From Lachnospiraceae bacterium (GTDB lineage Bacteria > Bacillota > Clostridia > Lachnospirales > Lachnospiraceae): a stretch of 64,000 nt of DNA. Numbering within the stretch: the first letter of the stretch is position 1; every line of letters starts with the position of its first letter. Shown here piece by piece: positions 47,449-56,082 of the stretch. The stretch lies in assembly GCA_017449765.1 (NCBI GenBank), contig JAFTFE010000134.1, positions 1-64,000 on the forward strand, read 5' to 3'. The position numbers were made by a program, and so were the translations under genes. The notes under the pieces were generated by a model. It did not search any database. It was not told the DNA's origin and saw only the letters and a program-made list of their open reading frames with translations.

Positions 47449-48723
47449 TCAGTCATCAATGACAAGACTTTTTATTGTCTTTATATCCGATTCGGTTACC
47501 GTATCGCTTGTCGTTGAATATACATCAAGTTTTTCATCTTCCTTAACTACATACATATTAAGGAAATGCATCTGCTTCGCATATTTTATATAATCCTCTA
47601 TATCATGCTTTGCGGATTTTCTGATAAGTTCAACCTTCTTGTTATTTTGTCTGTAATATGCTGCAAGTTTAATAGCCTCTTTTTGATATTCCCTGTCATA
47701 TAGGACAAGGATATTCGAATGCTCAAGCGGTACATCTATCTTATTTCGGGAAAGCGCGCTCATAAGATCATCAACATATATTGCAAATCCTACCGATGGA
47801 GCTTCTTTGCCAAATTGCGACATAAGATTATTATATCTTCCGCCCTTGACAATAGCATCTCCTGTACCATAGGTGTATCCGTTGAATATGATTCCGGTAT
47901 AATAGTTGTATCCGTTAATCATACTTAAATCAAAACTTATATACTCCTCATAGCCATAGGATATAATCGCATTATATACACGTTTCATACGCTCTATAGC
48001 CTCTAATGAACGTTCATTAAAGACAAGTTCTTTTGCCTGTTCGAGCATATCAAGGCCACCGAAAAGCATATCAAACCCTGATAACGCTTTTTTTATCTTG
48101 TCCGGAATGTCAAGTCTGGAAACAAACTCTGACAGTCCGAAGAAGTTTTTTATCTGTATATATTCTTTAATCTTTTCCTCCGTATCAGTATCAATACCCG
48201 CTTCTTCTATAATACCTTTTAAATAATCAACCTCACCGATTTCAATTTGAAACTCCTTAAGACCAACTTCTTTAAGACAGCTTATGACACAGGCAATTAT
48301 TTCGGCATCAGCCGCTGAAGAATCATCATTTATCAGCTCACCGCCCACCTGGGTAAACTCGCTTAATTTTCCTTGATGAAGCTGTGCATTCTTAAAAGAA
48401 TTACCACTGTAACAAAGTCTTATGGGAAGTTCCACATCAGCATAATATTTTGCTACACACCTTGCCACGCTTGGTGTAATATCAGGACGAAGCACCAGAG
48501 TGTTATTGTTTCTGTCAAAGAACTTAAACATCTCATTTGACGGTGCAGAGCCCTTGTCCATATTAAATATATCAAAGTATTCAAATGTCGGTGTGGAAAT
48601 ATCCTGATAACTATATAACAAAAGGACATGATGAATCTGTTCCAAAACCTTCAGCTTGCGTTTGCACTCCAAGTCATATATATCCCTGACACCATCAGGG
48701 GTATGCAGTAGTTTTTCGTTCAT
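47449..48723 (-). CDS. hisZ: ATP phosphoribosyltransferase regulatory subunit
   Basis: HisRS-like protein of 424 residues without tRNA-binding domain, the allosteric partner of short HisG. It starts with LLHTPDGVRDIYDLECKRK and has the class II motif 2 TLVLRPDITPSVARCVAKYY and ELPIRLCYSGNSFKN; the active-site-like loop reads YYTGIIFNGYTYG. It is first in the order hisZ-hisG-hisD-hisB-hisIE; hisA, hisF, hisH and hisC are not in the window. AAGGAG precedes the start. Confidence 0.93.
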   Translation of the reverse strand: MNEKLLHTPDGVRDIYDLECKRKLKVLEQIHHVLLLYSYQDISTPTFEYFDIFNMDKGSAPSNEMFKFFDRNNNTLVLRPDITPSVARCVAKYYADVELPIRLCYSGNSFKNAQLHQGKLSEFTQVGGELINDDSSAADAEIIACVISCLKEVGLKEFQIEIGEVDYLKGIIEEAGIDTDTEEKIKEYIQIKNFFGLSEFVSRLDIPDKIKKALSGFDMLFGGLDMLEQAKELVFNERSLEAIERMKRVYNAIISYGYEEYISFDLSMINGYNYYTGIIFNGYTYGTGDAIVKGGRYNNLMSQFGKEAPSVGFAIYVDDLMSALSRNKIDVPLEHSNILVLYDREYQKEAIKLAAYYRQNNKKVELIRKSAKHDIEDYIKYAKQMHFLNMYVVKEDEKLDVYSTTSDTVTESDIKTIKSLVIDD

Positions 48724-48762
48724 AATACATCTCCTTGTTATATATTAAAAATTCAACAATTT

Positions 48763-48790
48763 ATTATACTATAAAATAACCAAAAATCAA
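48763..48790 (-). promoter_or_regulatory. Promoter for the histidine cluster
   Basis: On the minus strand TTGATT (48785-48790), a 16-base spacer and TATAAT (48763-48768), about 40 bases ahead of hisZ. The leader is too short to hold a T-box or a peptide attenuator. Confidence 0.6.
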
Positions 48791-48816
48791 AGCAAAAAGA
48801 TAATTTTTTAAAAATA

Positions 48817-48856
48817 AGAACATTCGTTTGCATTTCGAACAGATGTGTGTTATAAT
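48817..48856 (+). promoter_or_regulatory. lexA promoter with two SOS-box-like operators
   Basis: TTGCAT (48828-48833), a 17-base spacer and a perfect TATAAT (48851-48856). Two LexA-box-like sites, AGAACATTCGTTTG (48817-48830) and CGAACAGATGTGTG (48836-48849), fit the Gram-positive GAAC-N4-GTTC pattern with one or two deviations. One overlaps the -35 and the other fills the spacer, so LexA would block its own promoter. Confidence 0.78.
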
Positions 48857-48914
48857 AATTTAAATTTTATAAGAGTACAATTCTATTTATATGTTATATA
48901 TAAGGAGGCTACAT

Positions 48915-49529
48915 ATGGAACCATTATCAGCTAAACAGCAGGAAATATTAGAATATCTTAAAGAATGTATTCTGAAGAAGGGTTATCCGCCTGCCGTAAG
49001 AGAGATATGTGATGCGGTGCATCTTAAATCCACATCTTCAGTTCATGCACATTTAGAAACCTTAGAAGCAAAGGGCTATATCAGAAAAGACCCGACTAAG
49101 CCAAGAGCTATAGAGATACTTGATGATACGTTTAATCTAACCAGACGCGAGCTTGTAAATATTCCAATTGTTGGAACCATAACCGCCGGTGAGCCGATAC
49201 TCGCAGTCGAGAATATTGACGGTTACTTTCCTATTCCGCCGGAATACCTTAAAGGTAATAAAGACAGATTTATGCTTAAGGTTAAGGGCGAAAGTATGAT
49301 TAATGCCGGTATATTTGATGGGGATCTTGTATTGGTTGAACAGACAAACCAAGCTAACAATACCGATATAGTAGTTGCGCTTATTGACGATTCAGCTACG
49401 GTTAAAACCTTTTACAGGGAAAACGGCTATATCAGATTGCAGCCGGAAAATGATACTATGGAACCAATCATTGTCAGGGATAATATGTCTATACTCGGTA
49501 AGGTTGTTGGTCTTTTTAGGACATTTTAA
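48915..49529 (+). CDS. lexA: SOS repressor LexA
   Basis: A 204-residue repressor/autoprotease. The N-terminal winged HTH (about 1-65) includes [24 protein letters not shown]. The C-terminal protease has the A91-G92 self-cleavage site ([11 protein letters not shown]), catalytic S127 in KGESM and K164 in SATVKTF. The ATG at 48915 follows AAGGAGG; an upstream in-frame ATG at 48891 is not used. It is a single-gene unit divergent from the his cluster. Confidence 0.97.
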   Translation: MEPLSAKQQEILEYLKECILKKGYPPAVREICDAVHLKSTSSVHAHLETLEAKGYIRKDPTKPRAIEILDDTFNLTRRELVNIPIVGTITAGEPILAVENIDGYFPIPPEYLKGNKDRFMLKVKGESMINAGIFDGDLVLVEQTNQANNTDIVVALIDDSATVKTFYRENGYIRLQPENDTMEPIIVRDNMSILGKVVGLFRTF

Positions 49530-49550
49530 TAACTAAACTATATAATAAGC

Positions 49551-49589
49551 GGCTGTTACAATAAAACTCATTAATGTAACAGCCGTTTT
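49551..49589. terminator. Terminator between lexA and the choline-kinase fusion gene
   Basis: Perfect 11-bp arms CGGCTGTTACA and TGTAACAGCCG (49551-49561 and 49575-49585) with a 13-base loop, followed by TTTTA on the plus strand. The two flanking genes converge on it, so it probably acts in both directions. Confidence 0.8.
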
Positions 49590-49616
49590 ACTTATCATTA
49601 TAATCATTTTTCAGAT

Positions 49617-51383
49617 TTATAAATTGTATTTTTTGACCAGATATTTGCTGTATCTTTTTGCCATAACATTCCAATTATATAAACTCTCACCCATGATAGC
49701 TCCGCATGACTCCCTGTACAATGCCCATACATACCAATAATATGATAGTATTGCTGTATATGCTAAGTAATGGAAGCTTGTTTTTTCTTCAAACCTATCT
49801 CCACAATATTCACGAATGAATTTTTCAGCTTCTTCAACCTTCCACATGGAATCCATAATGTAAGTTCCTACATCACAACCGGGATCAGCATTACCTGCAT
49901 ATTCCCAGTCTATGAGTATTGTCTCCTTATCTGTAAGCATCCAGTTCGGAGCATATGTATCACAGTGGCAGAAGCACATTTCGATGCCGTCACCAAGGGT
50001 TTTATCATAACATTTTTTTACATTATTCTTTAGTTTTTCAAACTCAGAATCAGCGATACCGCCTTTTTCTTCTGTTATTATTTTTTCAATCTTACATGCT
50101 TCCTCCCAAGGTAGAAATGACCATTCTACATTAAGTTTCTTCTCATGAAGATTTCTAAGCACTTTTATTATTCTTTTTGAATCCTCAAAGCTGTCATATG
50201 AAGGAACTCTTATTCCTTCAACGTAATCCGACACTTTCCAGCCCTGTTCCGGATTCATATATATATATGTTGGATCAACATCTATACTTTTTGCCAATTC
50301 AAGAGCCTTCTTTTCATGCTCTCTGGAAATAATTGCTTCTGTCCCCTCTCCGGGATGACGATATACATATTTTTTTCCTTTCGTTTCAAATACAAAAGAA
50401 GTATTTGTAAGTCCTTCTTTAATAGCTTTAAAATTCTGTATATCTCCTTCTTCGCAATCAAGAATCATAGATATGTTTTTCATGATTTTGCTATGTGTAT
50501 TATTTACATAATATTGATCAAACTGTCTTAATTCCTCTAAAGAATCAAATTCAAATATCACATTATCAGGATAAACCTTAATCTCCATAGGAGATAATTC
50601 TTTTACATTTTCAGCTAATACCTGCTCCCAGAGAACCTGGTCATAATTACCTATTTCATGGTCTTCATTCAATATTTTGAGAATTCCGTCACTGAAGTTT
50701 TTATCCCAATATACATGCCCTAACATGATATATCCGTCTTCGCCGCTTTTTTTAACCTTGGCAATATTCATTTTTTTATCAGGTATCATATACCATTCGT
50801 TAGTTTTCTTACTTACATGAATTGCAGAGTAATACGACTGATATACATATTCCTCAAACGGATTTTCTTCAAAATAATCATCAGATGAACATATATAACT
50901 ATTCCTTATATACTTCTGAGCAAGATATATGGTATGTGTATTATTTTTCTTGCTGTATTCAGGGTTGATAATAATCTTAATTCCCTCGTACTTATCCTCA
51001 AGGTAAAAGAAGGATTCCTTCTTATATCCGAGAACTAAAATTATATCTTTAATACCGGCCTCCTGCAGTTGTTCAATCTGGCGCTCGATTAAAACCTCAT
51101 TTTTTACAATGAGTAAACCTTTTGGTTTTTCAAGTGACAATGGCACAAAACGAGAAGATAACCCTGCAGCCATTATAACAGCATTTTCAACCTTATATGG
51201 TTTCAATGCAGCAATGCCATCATCTGTTATACCTGAATCATCAACCCATCCCTTGTCTGTAAAATCATTCACGGTCTGGGATATGAAACCTATTGACAGT
51301 CCTGCAATATCCTTTAGTTTTCTATAGCTTTGCATGCCATATTTCTTTATCGTATACAAAAGATTAAATTCATTCTTTGTCAT
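49617..51383 (-). CDS. Winged HTH / nucleotidyltransferase / choline kinase-like fusion protein
   Basis: A 588-residue three-domain protein. Residues 1-60 look like a winged helix (KLKDIAGLSIGFISQTVNDF). Residues 66-290 are a sugar-phosphate/choline-type nucleotidyltransferase (ENAVIMAAGLSSRFVPL, KPKGLLIVKNEVLIERQI). Residues 295-588 are a choline/aminoglycoside kinase fold, with FCHCDTYAPNWML (catalytic H-x-D...N) and ILIDWEYAG. The combination matches LicC-LicA activities, which make CDP-choline for phosphocholine decoration. It is last in an operon behind a permease. No licD transferase is in view, so the target is unknown. Confidence 0.82.
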   Translation of the reverse strand: MTKNEFNLLYTIKKYGMQSYRKLKDIAGLSIGFISQTVNDFTDKGWVDDSGITDDGIAALKPYKVENAVIMAAGLSSRFVPLSLEKPKGLLIVKNEVLIERQIEQLQEAGIKDIILVLGYKKESFFYLEDKYEGIKIIINPEYSKKNNTHTIYLAQKYIRNSYICSSDDYFEENPFEEYVYQSYYSAIHVSKKTNEWYMIPDKKMNIAKVKKSGEDGYIMLGHVYWDKNFSDGILKILNEDHEIGNYDQVLWEQVLAENVKELSPMEIKVYPDNVIFEFDSLEELRQFDQYYVNNTHSKIMKNISMILDCEEGDIQNFKAIKEGLTNTSFVFETKGKKYVYRHPGEGTEAIISREHEKKALELAKSIDVDPTYIYMNPEQGWKVSDYVEGIRVPSYDSFEDSKRIIKVLRNLHEKKLNVEWSFLPWEEACKIEKIITEEKGGIADSEFEKLKNNVKKCYDKTLGDGIEMCFCHCDTYAPNWMLTDKETILIDWEYAGNADPGCDVGTYIMDSMWKVEEAEKFIREYCGDRFEEKTSFHYLAYTAILSYYWYVWALYRESCGAIMGESLYNWNVMAKRYSKYLVKKYNL

Positions 51384-51396
51384 TACAACACCTCAA

Positions 51397-52833
51397 TTAT
51401 ACAATTTCAATCTCATCACGGTCACGTAACATATATTTCTTTAATGGTGTGAGGCTTGCTATCCAGTAAAGAAGTCCACCGCATATTGCAGTATAACCAC
51501 TGCCTGTTACTGCTAAGAATATCGGACTCTTAATCTCAGCAGTTAAAGGATTATATACAAACAATATATTAGATACAAAGGCTATTACAAGACAGCCAAG
51601 TCCTACTAAGTTAAAACCTCCGGTGAAATCATATGCATTATGTCCGTCGATATTATATAATGATTTCAAGCTGATTTTTCTCTTTTTAACTATCAGGTAA
51701 TCAACCACTGTCATTCCTATAATCGGTCCCTGTATCTGAGCTGCCATCGAAATAAATGAACCAAAGTTATCCATTACCCAGCCCCATATAGTTAGTGCAG
51801 ATACATAGAACATCGCAATTATAACGAGCAGCTTATAGCTTAATTTTGGCAGACCGCTCTTGACTATCATACAATTTACATATGAACCTGTTCCCTGAGT
51901 ACCTATATTTGCAAATGCTACCATCAGAAGACTTAAGAGTGCAAAGCCCGGACCTGCAAGTGTAGAAAGCATAACTGTAGGATCACTCTCATAATAACCT
52001 GCCTTAACGAACATTGCAATAGCCATAACACCACCTGCAGCGACAAAGAATGGAGCAACTATACCATATGCAAGAGATGTTGCCCAATATCCGCTCTTCT
52101 CGCTCTTGGCAAGTCTTGGCATAACAAGCGCCTGTGTAGACCAAGAAAAAGCAAATGCTACATTTCCTTCTGCACTAAGCATGAATCTGCCAAGTCCTGT
52201 ATCGTACAGACTTGTATCCGGCTGAACCTTAAGCATATCCGGAAGCGGAACAGATGTGAAGCAAATTATAACAACAACCGCACCAACTATCAGTAAAGCT
52301 GTAACAAGGAATCTGTTAGTCCACTTAATAACCTCAGGACCACCAAGTGCAATAAGTGTTCCAAGTATTACACATAACACTCCGAGTACAGGCTTCCATA
52401 TCGTCGGATTAAGCGTAATACCAAAACCTCCGAAGAGGTTAATCATAGAACTGGCAAAAAGCTGTGAGTCAACAGCATACCATCCAAAGTTCGCCAGACT
52501 GATAACAGTTGCAAATATTGCAACACCTTTTTTTCCAAGTACGGAACGAAGCCATATCCATAGATCTATACCATAGCGTACAGCAAAAAACACCGGGAGA
52601 CATTCAATTAAAATCCAAATAATATTAAAGCAGAAAATATTGATAAGCATTTGCTTAAAGGACAAATACTGTGCAACATATGCTCCCTGTGTATAACACC
52701 AAGTGGCAATAGAGAATCCGCTTGTGGTAAGAAACAAATCCCAAAAAGAATATTGTCTCTCCTTTGAAAGCATCGGGACAGTTCCGGTTACCGTCTCCTG
52801 TTTTATATAATCAGCGTGACTTACCTTAGACAT
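51397..52833 (-). CDS. NCS1-family (purine/cytosine-type) permease
   Basis: Integral membrane transporter of 478 residues with about twelve hydrophobic segments, of the NCS1 nucleobase:cation symporter family (FWDLFLTTSGFSIATWCYTQG, ALGGPEVIKWTNRF, ANIGTQGTGSYVNCMIVKSG). Classic NCS1 carriers take up cytosine, purines, allantoin or thiamine. Coupling with a choline kinase-like fusion suggests, by inference only, an amino-alcohol or related substrate. The ATG at 52833 (GGGGGTGA ahead) overlaps the stop of the upstream small ORF by one base (TAATG). Confidence 0.85.
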   Translation of the reverse strand: MSKVSHADYIKQETVTGTVPMLSKERQYSFWDLFLTTSGFSIATWCYTQGAYVAQYLSFKQMLINIFCFNIIWILIECLPVFFAVRYGIDLWIWLRSVLGKKGVAIFATVISLANFGWYAVDSQLFASSMINLFGGFGITLNPTIWKPVLGVLCVILGTLIALGGPEVIKWTNRFLVTALLIVGAVVVIICFTSVPLPDMLKVQPDTSLYDTGLGRFMLSAEGNVAFAFSWSTQALVMPRLAKSEKSGYWATSLAYGIVAPFFVAAGGVMAIAMFVKAGYYESDPTVMLSTLAGPGFALLSLLMVAFANIGTQGTGSYVNCMIVKSGLPKLSYKLLVIIAMFYVSALTIWGWVMDNFGSFISMAAQIQGPIIGMTVVDYLIVKKRKISLKSLYNIDGHNAYDFTGGFNLVGLGCLVIAFVSNILFVYNPLTAEIKSPIFLAVTGSGYTAICGGLLYWIASLTPLKKYMLRDRDEIEIV

Positions 52834-53012
52834 TATAAAATCACCCCCGTCATACAAAGTACAATAAGCACAAGGCTTATACCGACTGCTGCTATAATTC
52901 CGATTACATCCGCCTTATCTGCCTTGGTCGGGAACTCATAATCCGGCGATGACATTTCCTTAAGACGCTGCTCGGTCTCCTCGTAAATTATTTCTTCAAT
53001 TGATTTTTCCAA
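52833..53012 (-). CDS. Small single-TM protein co-encoded with the NCS1 permease (59 aa)
   Basis: Short ORF with a TTG start and a strong AGGAGGT site ahead. It encodes an acidic N-terminal half (EKSIEEIIYEETEQRLKEMS) and one transmembrane helix at the C-terminus (about residues 37-57, IGIIAAVGISLVLIVL). The stop overlaps the permease ATG by one base, so the two are co-translated. This is the layout of small accessory subunits of transporters, but the family is not recognised. It is the first gene of the operon. Confidence 0.72.
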   Translation of the reverse strand: MEKSIEEIIYEETEQRLKEMSSPDYEFPTKADKADVIGIIAAVGISLVLIVLCMTGVIL

Positions 53013-53028
53013 TTGTAAATACCTCCTG

Positions 53029-53088
53029 AAACATTAAATGTTTGTGTTCACATTTATGCATTATATTATCATAAATGAACATTGTCAA
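53029..53088 (-). promoter_or_regulatory. Consensus promoter with two dyads for the permease operon
   Basis: On the minus strand TTGACA (53083-53088), a 17-base spacer and TATAAT (53060-53065), a full consensus promoter. A dyad of GTTCA..TTTATG arms (53046-53058 and 53070-53080) brackets the -10, and a second one, AAACATT-A-AATGTTT (53029-53043), lies between promoter and ribosome site. Both could be repressor operators. Confidence 0.7.
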
Positions 53089-53098
53089 GAATAAAATA

Positions 53099-53134
53099 AT
53101 AGAGTAGAGATGATTTAATCATGCCCTACTCTAT
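53099..53134 (-). terminator. Terminator downstream of the 53146-53508 gene
   Basis: Arms ATAGAGTAG (53099-53107) and CTACTCTAT (53126-53134) pair perfectly, with further pairing inside (ATGATT/AATCAT). On the minus strand a T-rich tract follows. It closes the BlaI/M56 group. Confidence 0.65.
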
Positions 53135-53145
53135 ATAAATAATTT

Positions 53146-53508
53146 TTATTTTCTTTTTACAATCTTTCCATTTGCGCCAAGCATATATTTTTCAGCGAAT
53201 TTGGGGTTAATTGCAGCCACTCTCTCATATTCCTCAGGATTTTCTGTACAATATTCTTTGGCAATATGTGGTTTAGTGGCAATATTTTTCTCGCCCCACT
53301 TCTGTGCAAGTTTATCTGTAAGTATTCGTCCCACATATACAAAGAGGAATACGGCGAGCGTAGCCAGTATAATCCCCAATACGTATTTTCCATCAACAAG
53401 CAGCATATATGCCGCACCGATTATAGCGACTATACTTCCTATATTGGCAAGAATCGAAATAAGTGTCGCCATTCCTGAATATCTGTAATATCTGTAAAAT
53501 AATGTCAT
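53146..53508 (-). CDS. Unknown membrane protein with two TM helices
   Basis: A 120-residue protein not recognised by family. It has two hydrophobic helices (about 13-36 and 42-63), then a charged cytoplasmic-looking tail (ILTDKLAQKWGEKNIATKPH, ending KIVKRK). The ATG at 53508 is chosen over 53526 because GAGGT lies just ahead. It is last of a four-gene same-strand group starting with the BlaI-type regulator. Confidence 0.65.
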   Translation of the reverse strand: MTLFYRYYRYSGMATLISILANIGSIVAIIGAAYMLLVDGKYVLGIILATLAVFLFVYVGRILTDKLAQKWGEKNIATKPHIAKEYCTENPEEYERVAAINPKFAEKYMLGANGKIVKRK

Positions 53509-53512
53509 CCTT

Positions 53513-54220
53513 CTACCTCGTTTCATATTTTACTTCTATATTTCTTGTAAATCTGATATATGAAAATGCTTCCTCTCCATATCCCACTGCTCTTGCCTCA
53601 AACTTATATCTTCCGGTCTTTCCAAGCAATATTGTATTATTGCTGTTTCTAAAGCCGTTAATCTCCGACTCCTCAAACGGATATTTTTTCTCAGCAAAAA
53701 AGTCTGCCCATGTTGACAAATCATCAGTGTCAAGCTTCTCTCCGTTGATAAGCACATCAGCCGCAGCAGAATCATAAGCCGGATAATAAACGATCTCATA
53801 TATGCTGCATTCCTTTATATCTTTGCTTCCTGAATCAAAATTAGCAGGCGTAATAATGATTCCTGTAAGGTCGGCATATCCACCGTCTCCTCGAGGCACA
53901 CCAAGATGGTAACTTATGTTATATATCTGCTTTCCGCCGACAGAACCACTTGGATTTAAAACACTTCCGGAATCCGAACATAAGACAAAACCATTGTCAT
54001 AAAGCTCTTGTATAGTGCTTCTCATCGTTACCTTTTTACCATTTACGGTAAGCTCAGGTTTAGCTCCGAAAAAGTTCGTATAAATAAAATAAACGCCGGC
54101 TGCTAATATAGCAAAAAAAATTATAATTGATGACAATCTTATCTTTTTTTTGCCATTATTATCTGCTTTTTCATTGGTCACATCATTGATGTTGACATTT
54201 TCTTCTGTTGCATTCTTCAT
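53513..54220 (-). CDS. Unknown bitopic membrane protein
   Basis: A 235-residue protein with a hydrophilic N-terminus (about 1-26), one transmembrane helix (about 29-50) and an extracellular domain of about 180 residues starting KPELTVNGKKVTMRSTIQEL. It resembles substrate-like or sensor-like membrane proteins, but no family is recognised. It is encoded 27 bases after the M56 peptidase gene and may be a target or partner of that protease. AGAAAGG precedes the ATG. Confidence 0.65.
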   Translation of the reverse strand: MKNATEENVNINDVTNEKADNNGKKKIRLSSIIIFFAILAAGVYFIYTNFFGAKPELTVNGKKVTMRSTIQELYDNGFVLCSDSGSVLNPSGSVGGKQIYNISYHLGVPRGDGGYADLTGIIITPANFDSGSKDIKECSIYEIVYYPAYDSAAADVLINGEKLDTDDLSTWADFFAEKKYPFEESEINGFRNSNNTILLGKTGRYKFEARAVGYGEEAFSYIRFTRNIEVKYETR

Positions 54221-54247
54221 TTTATATTATCCTTTCTGTTATTTTGA

Positions 54248-55483
54248 TTATTTAATTCTTACACCCATATCCTTCAATGTATCGAACCATTGCTCAGATA
54301 TCTCCTGCTCGCAAAGGCTGTTTACTACTTTGTATCGTCCATCACCACAATCTATGATGTATGTTGAATCATCAACCATAATAAGCGGCCCGGGTTCATC
54401 AAAATTAATACCGTTATCATTCATTATATATCCATTATTATCTAACATATTGTAATTAACATTCGGCTCAGGTAAAAATAATGGTCCAAGTACATATCTG
54501 TATGATAAAATCATAATTCCTAAAAGAATGAATGTCAGTAAAAGATTTACACCCTTAATTTTCTCACCTGATACATCTGCTTCAAGAGCATTAAATCTGG
54601 ATTTTAACTCCTTCCGCATACTGCGACCGCTTCCAAGCATTCCAAGTCCTGCGTACTGTCCGTCACTGTAACGGTTCTTAAAAACCTTAATAAGTGTGGA
54701 CATATATTCGGCAACTTCCACACTATCCATACCCTTCACAGCCTCTCTGTCGCATCTTACCTCTAATGCCTTTTCCATATTTCTTCTAAGAAGATATACG
54801 CATGGATTCCACCAATATATTATACAAAGAGCATTTGATACAATAACCGTAATATGGTCATACATATTAAGATGAACAGATTCGTGTCTTATAATATTAC
54901 AAATGTCATTACAATCATATTCTCTGTCGGGGAGAAGTATCATCCTGTTAATGATTCCAACACTCATCGGCACTGATATTCCTGTGCAAATGTAAGCTTT
55001 TGATTTTCTTGGCATCATCTCACTTACTGCTCCGGGAATCTCCATCAAAGTCATGGGAAGACTCTTAATAAGTCTTTTCATTCGTATTCTCCCATACATA
55101 AATCTGACAGTTTGAACAATAATTCCTATACCCCATATCATAAGCATAAGCTTTGATACCGATATTTCTCCGAATGGTAACGAAATCCTATACATCATTA
55201 GCTTTCCTAAAGGATTCATACTTTTTACAACAATATATTGCTGTGAGCTTAAATCCATAGGAAAAAACATCTGAAGCATGCATAATATGTAACCTACGAG
55301 AACCCTTTTGCCTCCCGAAATCTTTATGAAAAATCCGCTTTCACTGATTAATGAATAAATCAGTATTATAAGGCTGCTCCAAAAAACACATGACATAATT
55401 GCATATGCACTGATAACATGTCTCCCCTTAAAAAGCATCTCATAGAACAAAGCAAATATTCCAATAAAATTATCATTTGGCAT
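54248..55483 (-). CDS. M56-family (BlaR1/MecR1-type) membrane metallopeptidase
   Basis: A 411-residue protein with four or so N-terminal transmembrane helices and the peptidase M56 domain. The zinc motif is HESVH in NIIRHESVHLNMYDH, with the downstream CDREAVKGMDSVEVAEYMSTL typical of the family. A further helix (about 310-330) precedes a 75-residue C-terminal part that is much too short to be a BlaR1 penicillin-binding domain, so the signal is not clearly a beta-lactam. It is three bases from the BlaI-type repressor gene, its presumed target. Confidence 0.9.
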   Translation of the reverse strand: MPNDNFIGIFALFYEMLFKGRHVISAYAIMSCVFWSSLIILIYSLISESGFFIKISGGKRVLVGYILCMLQMFFPMDLSSQQYIVVKSMNPLGKLMMYRISLPFGEISVSKLMLMIWGIGIIVQTVRFMYGRIRMKRLIKSLPMTLMEIPGAVSEMMPRKSKAYICTGISVPMSVGIINRMILLPDREYDCNDICNIIRHESVHLNMYDHITVIVSNALCIIYWWNPCVYLLRRNMEKALEVRCDREAVKGMDSVEVAEYMSTLIKVFKNRYSDGQYAGLGMLGSGRSMRKELKSRFNALEADVSGEKIKGVNLLLTFILLGIMILSYRYVLGPLFLPEPNVNYNMLDNNGYIMNDNGINFDEPGPLIMVDDSTYIIDCGDGRYKVVNSLCEQEISEQWFDTLKDMGVRIK

Positions 55484-55486
55484 ATT

Positions 55487-55906
55487 CTACACCTTACCCC
55501 TTTTTATCCTTTCTATAACAGCTTCAAGCTCGCTTATAAGCTCATCATCTTTACTTTTATCCGGCTCGTCATCTCTGTCATTACCAATCATAGCAAGTGC
55601 CAAACTTCCGAGTGAGGATGACCGTATTCCATTGTCAGCCAGAAGAATTGCTGCATACTGCTCACGAGATATCTTAGGAATATACCTTCTCGCATATACT
55701 GTTCCAACCTGCTCAAGCCCTGACACTTCTATATATTCTTTGTCCATAAGTGATTGAAGAGCCTTGAATATAGACGGTCTGCTTAGTTTATCACCGACTG
55801 TCAGTTCTTCAAAATCAACCACACTAAGTCCCTGTATATCATCCTGATGTTCCCATAGAATCTGCATTATCTTCTGCTCTCGTTTATCCATAACTTTCTT
55901 CTTCAA
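55487..55906 (-). CDS. BlaI/MecI/CopY-family repressor
   Basis: A 139-residue winged-helix repressor (KREQKIMQILWEHQDDIQGLSV, then KALQSLMDKEYIEVSGLEQVGTVYARRY), with a C-terminal dimerisation/cleavage region. It starts with TTG, with AGGAGGT seven bases ahead. In known systems the partner M56 protease triggers loss of the repressor, and the partner is encoded next. No beta-lactamase or pbp gene is adjacent; the regulated genes may be the two membrane proteins downstream. Confidence 0.9.
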   Translation of the reverse strand: MKKKVMDKREQKIMQILWEHQDDIQGLSVVDFEELTVGDKLSRPSIFKALQSLMDKEYIEVSGLEQVGTVYARRYIPKISREQYAAILLADNGIRSSSLGSLALAMIGNDRDDEPDKSKDDELISELEAVIERIKRGKV

Positions 55907-55939
55907 ACTACCACCTCCTAATATTAATATACAAAAAAT

Positions 55940-55968
55940 ATAATAGTATATTTAAAATATATTGTCAA
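55940..55968 (-). promoter_or_regulatory. Promoter of the BlaI/M56 operon
   Basis: On the minus strand TTGACA (55963-55968), a 17-base spacer and TATTAT (55940-55945). The surrounding AT-rich tract has TATATT/AATATA symmetry and could hold the repressor operator. Confidence 0.6.
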
Positions 55969-56011
55969 TATTTAATATATAATAAAGTCTAAATTTATAT
56001 TTTTACCTAAA

Positions 56012-56065
56012 AAAAAGTATATATCCAATGCCAACAATAATTTCAGCATTGGATATATACTTTTT
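56012..56065. terminator. 20-bp perfect hairpin terminator
   Basis: Perfect arms at 56012-56031 and 56046-56065 with a 14-base loop; A-runs on the left and T-runs on the right. It follows the stop of the minus-strand gene 56083-56412, where a run of seven T extends the arm, so it is its terminator. Confidence 0.85.
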
Positions 56066-56082
56066 GTTAAGTAAAACAAATT

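Noticed and set aside
48724..48790. His leader peptide or T-box before hisZ
   Set aside because: The leader is only about 30-40 bases after the promoter and has no His codon run.
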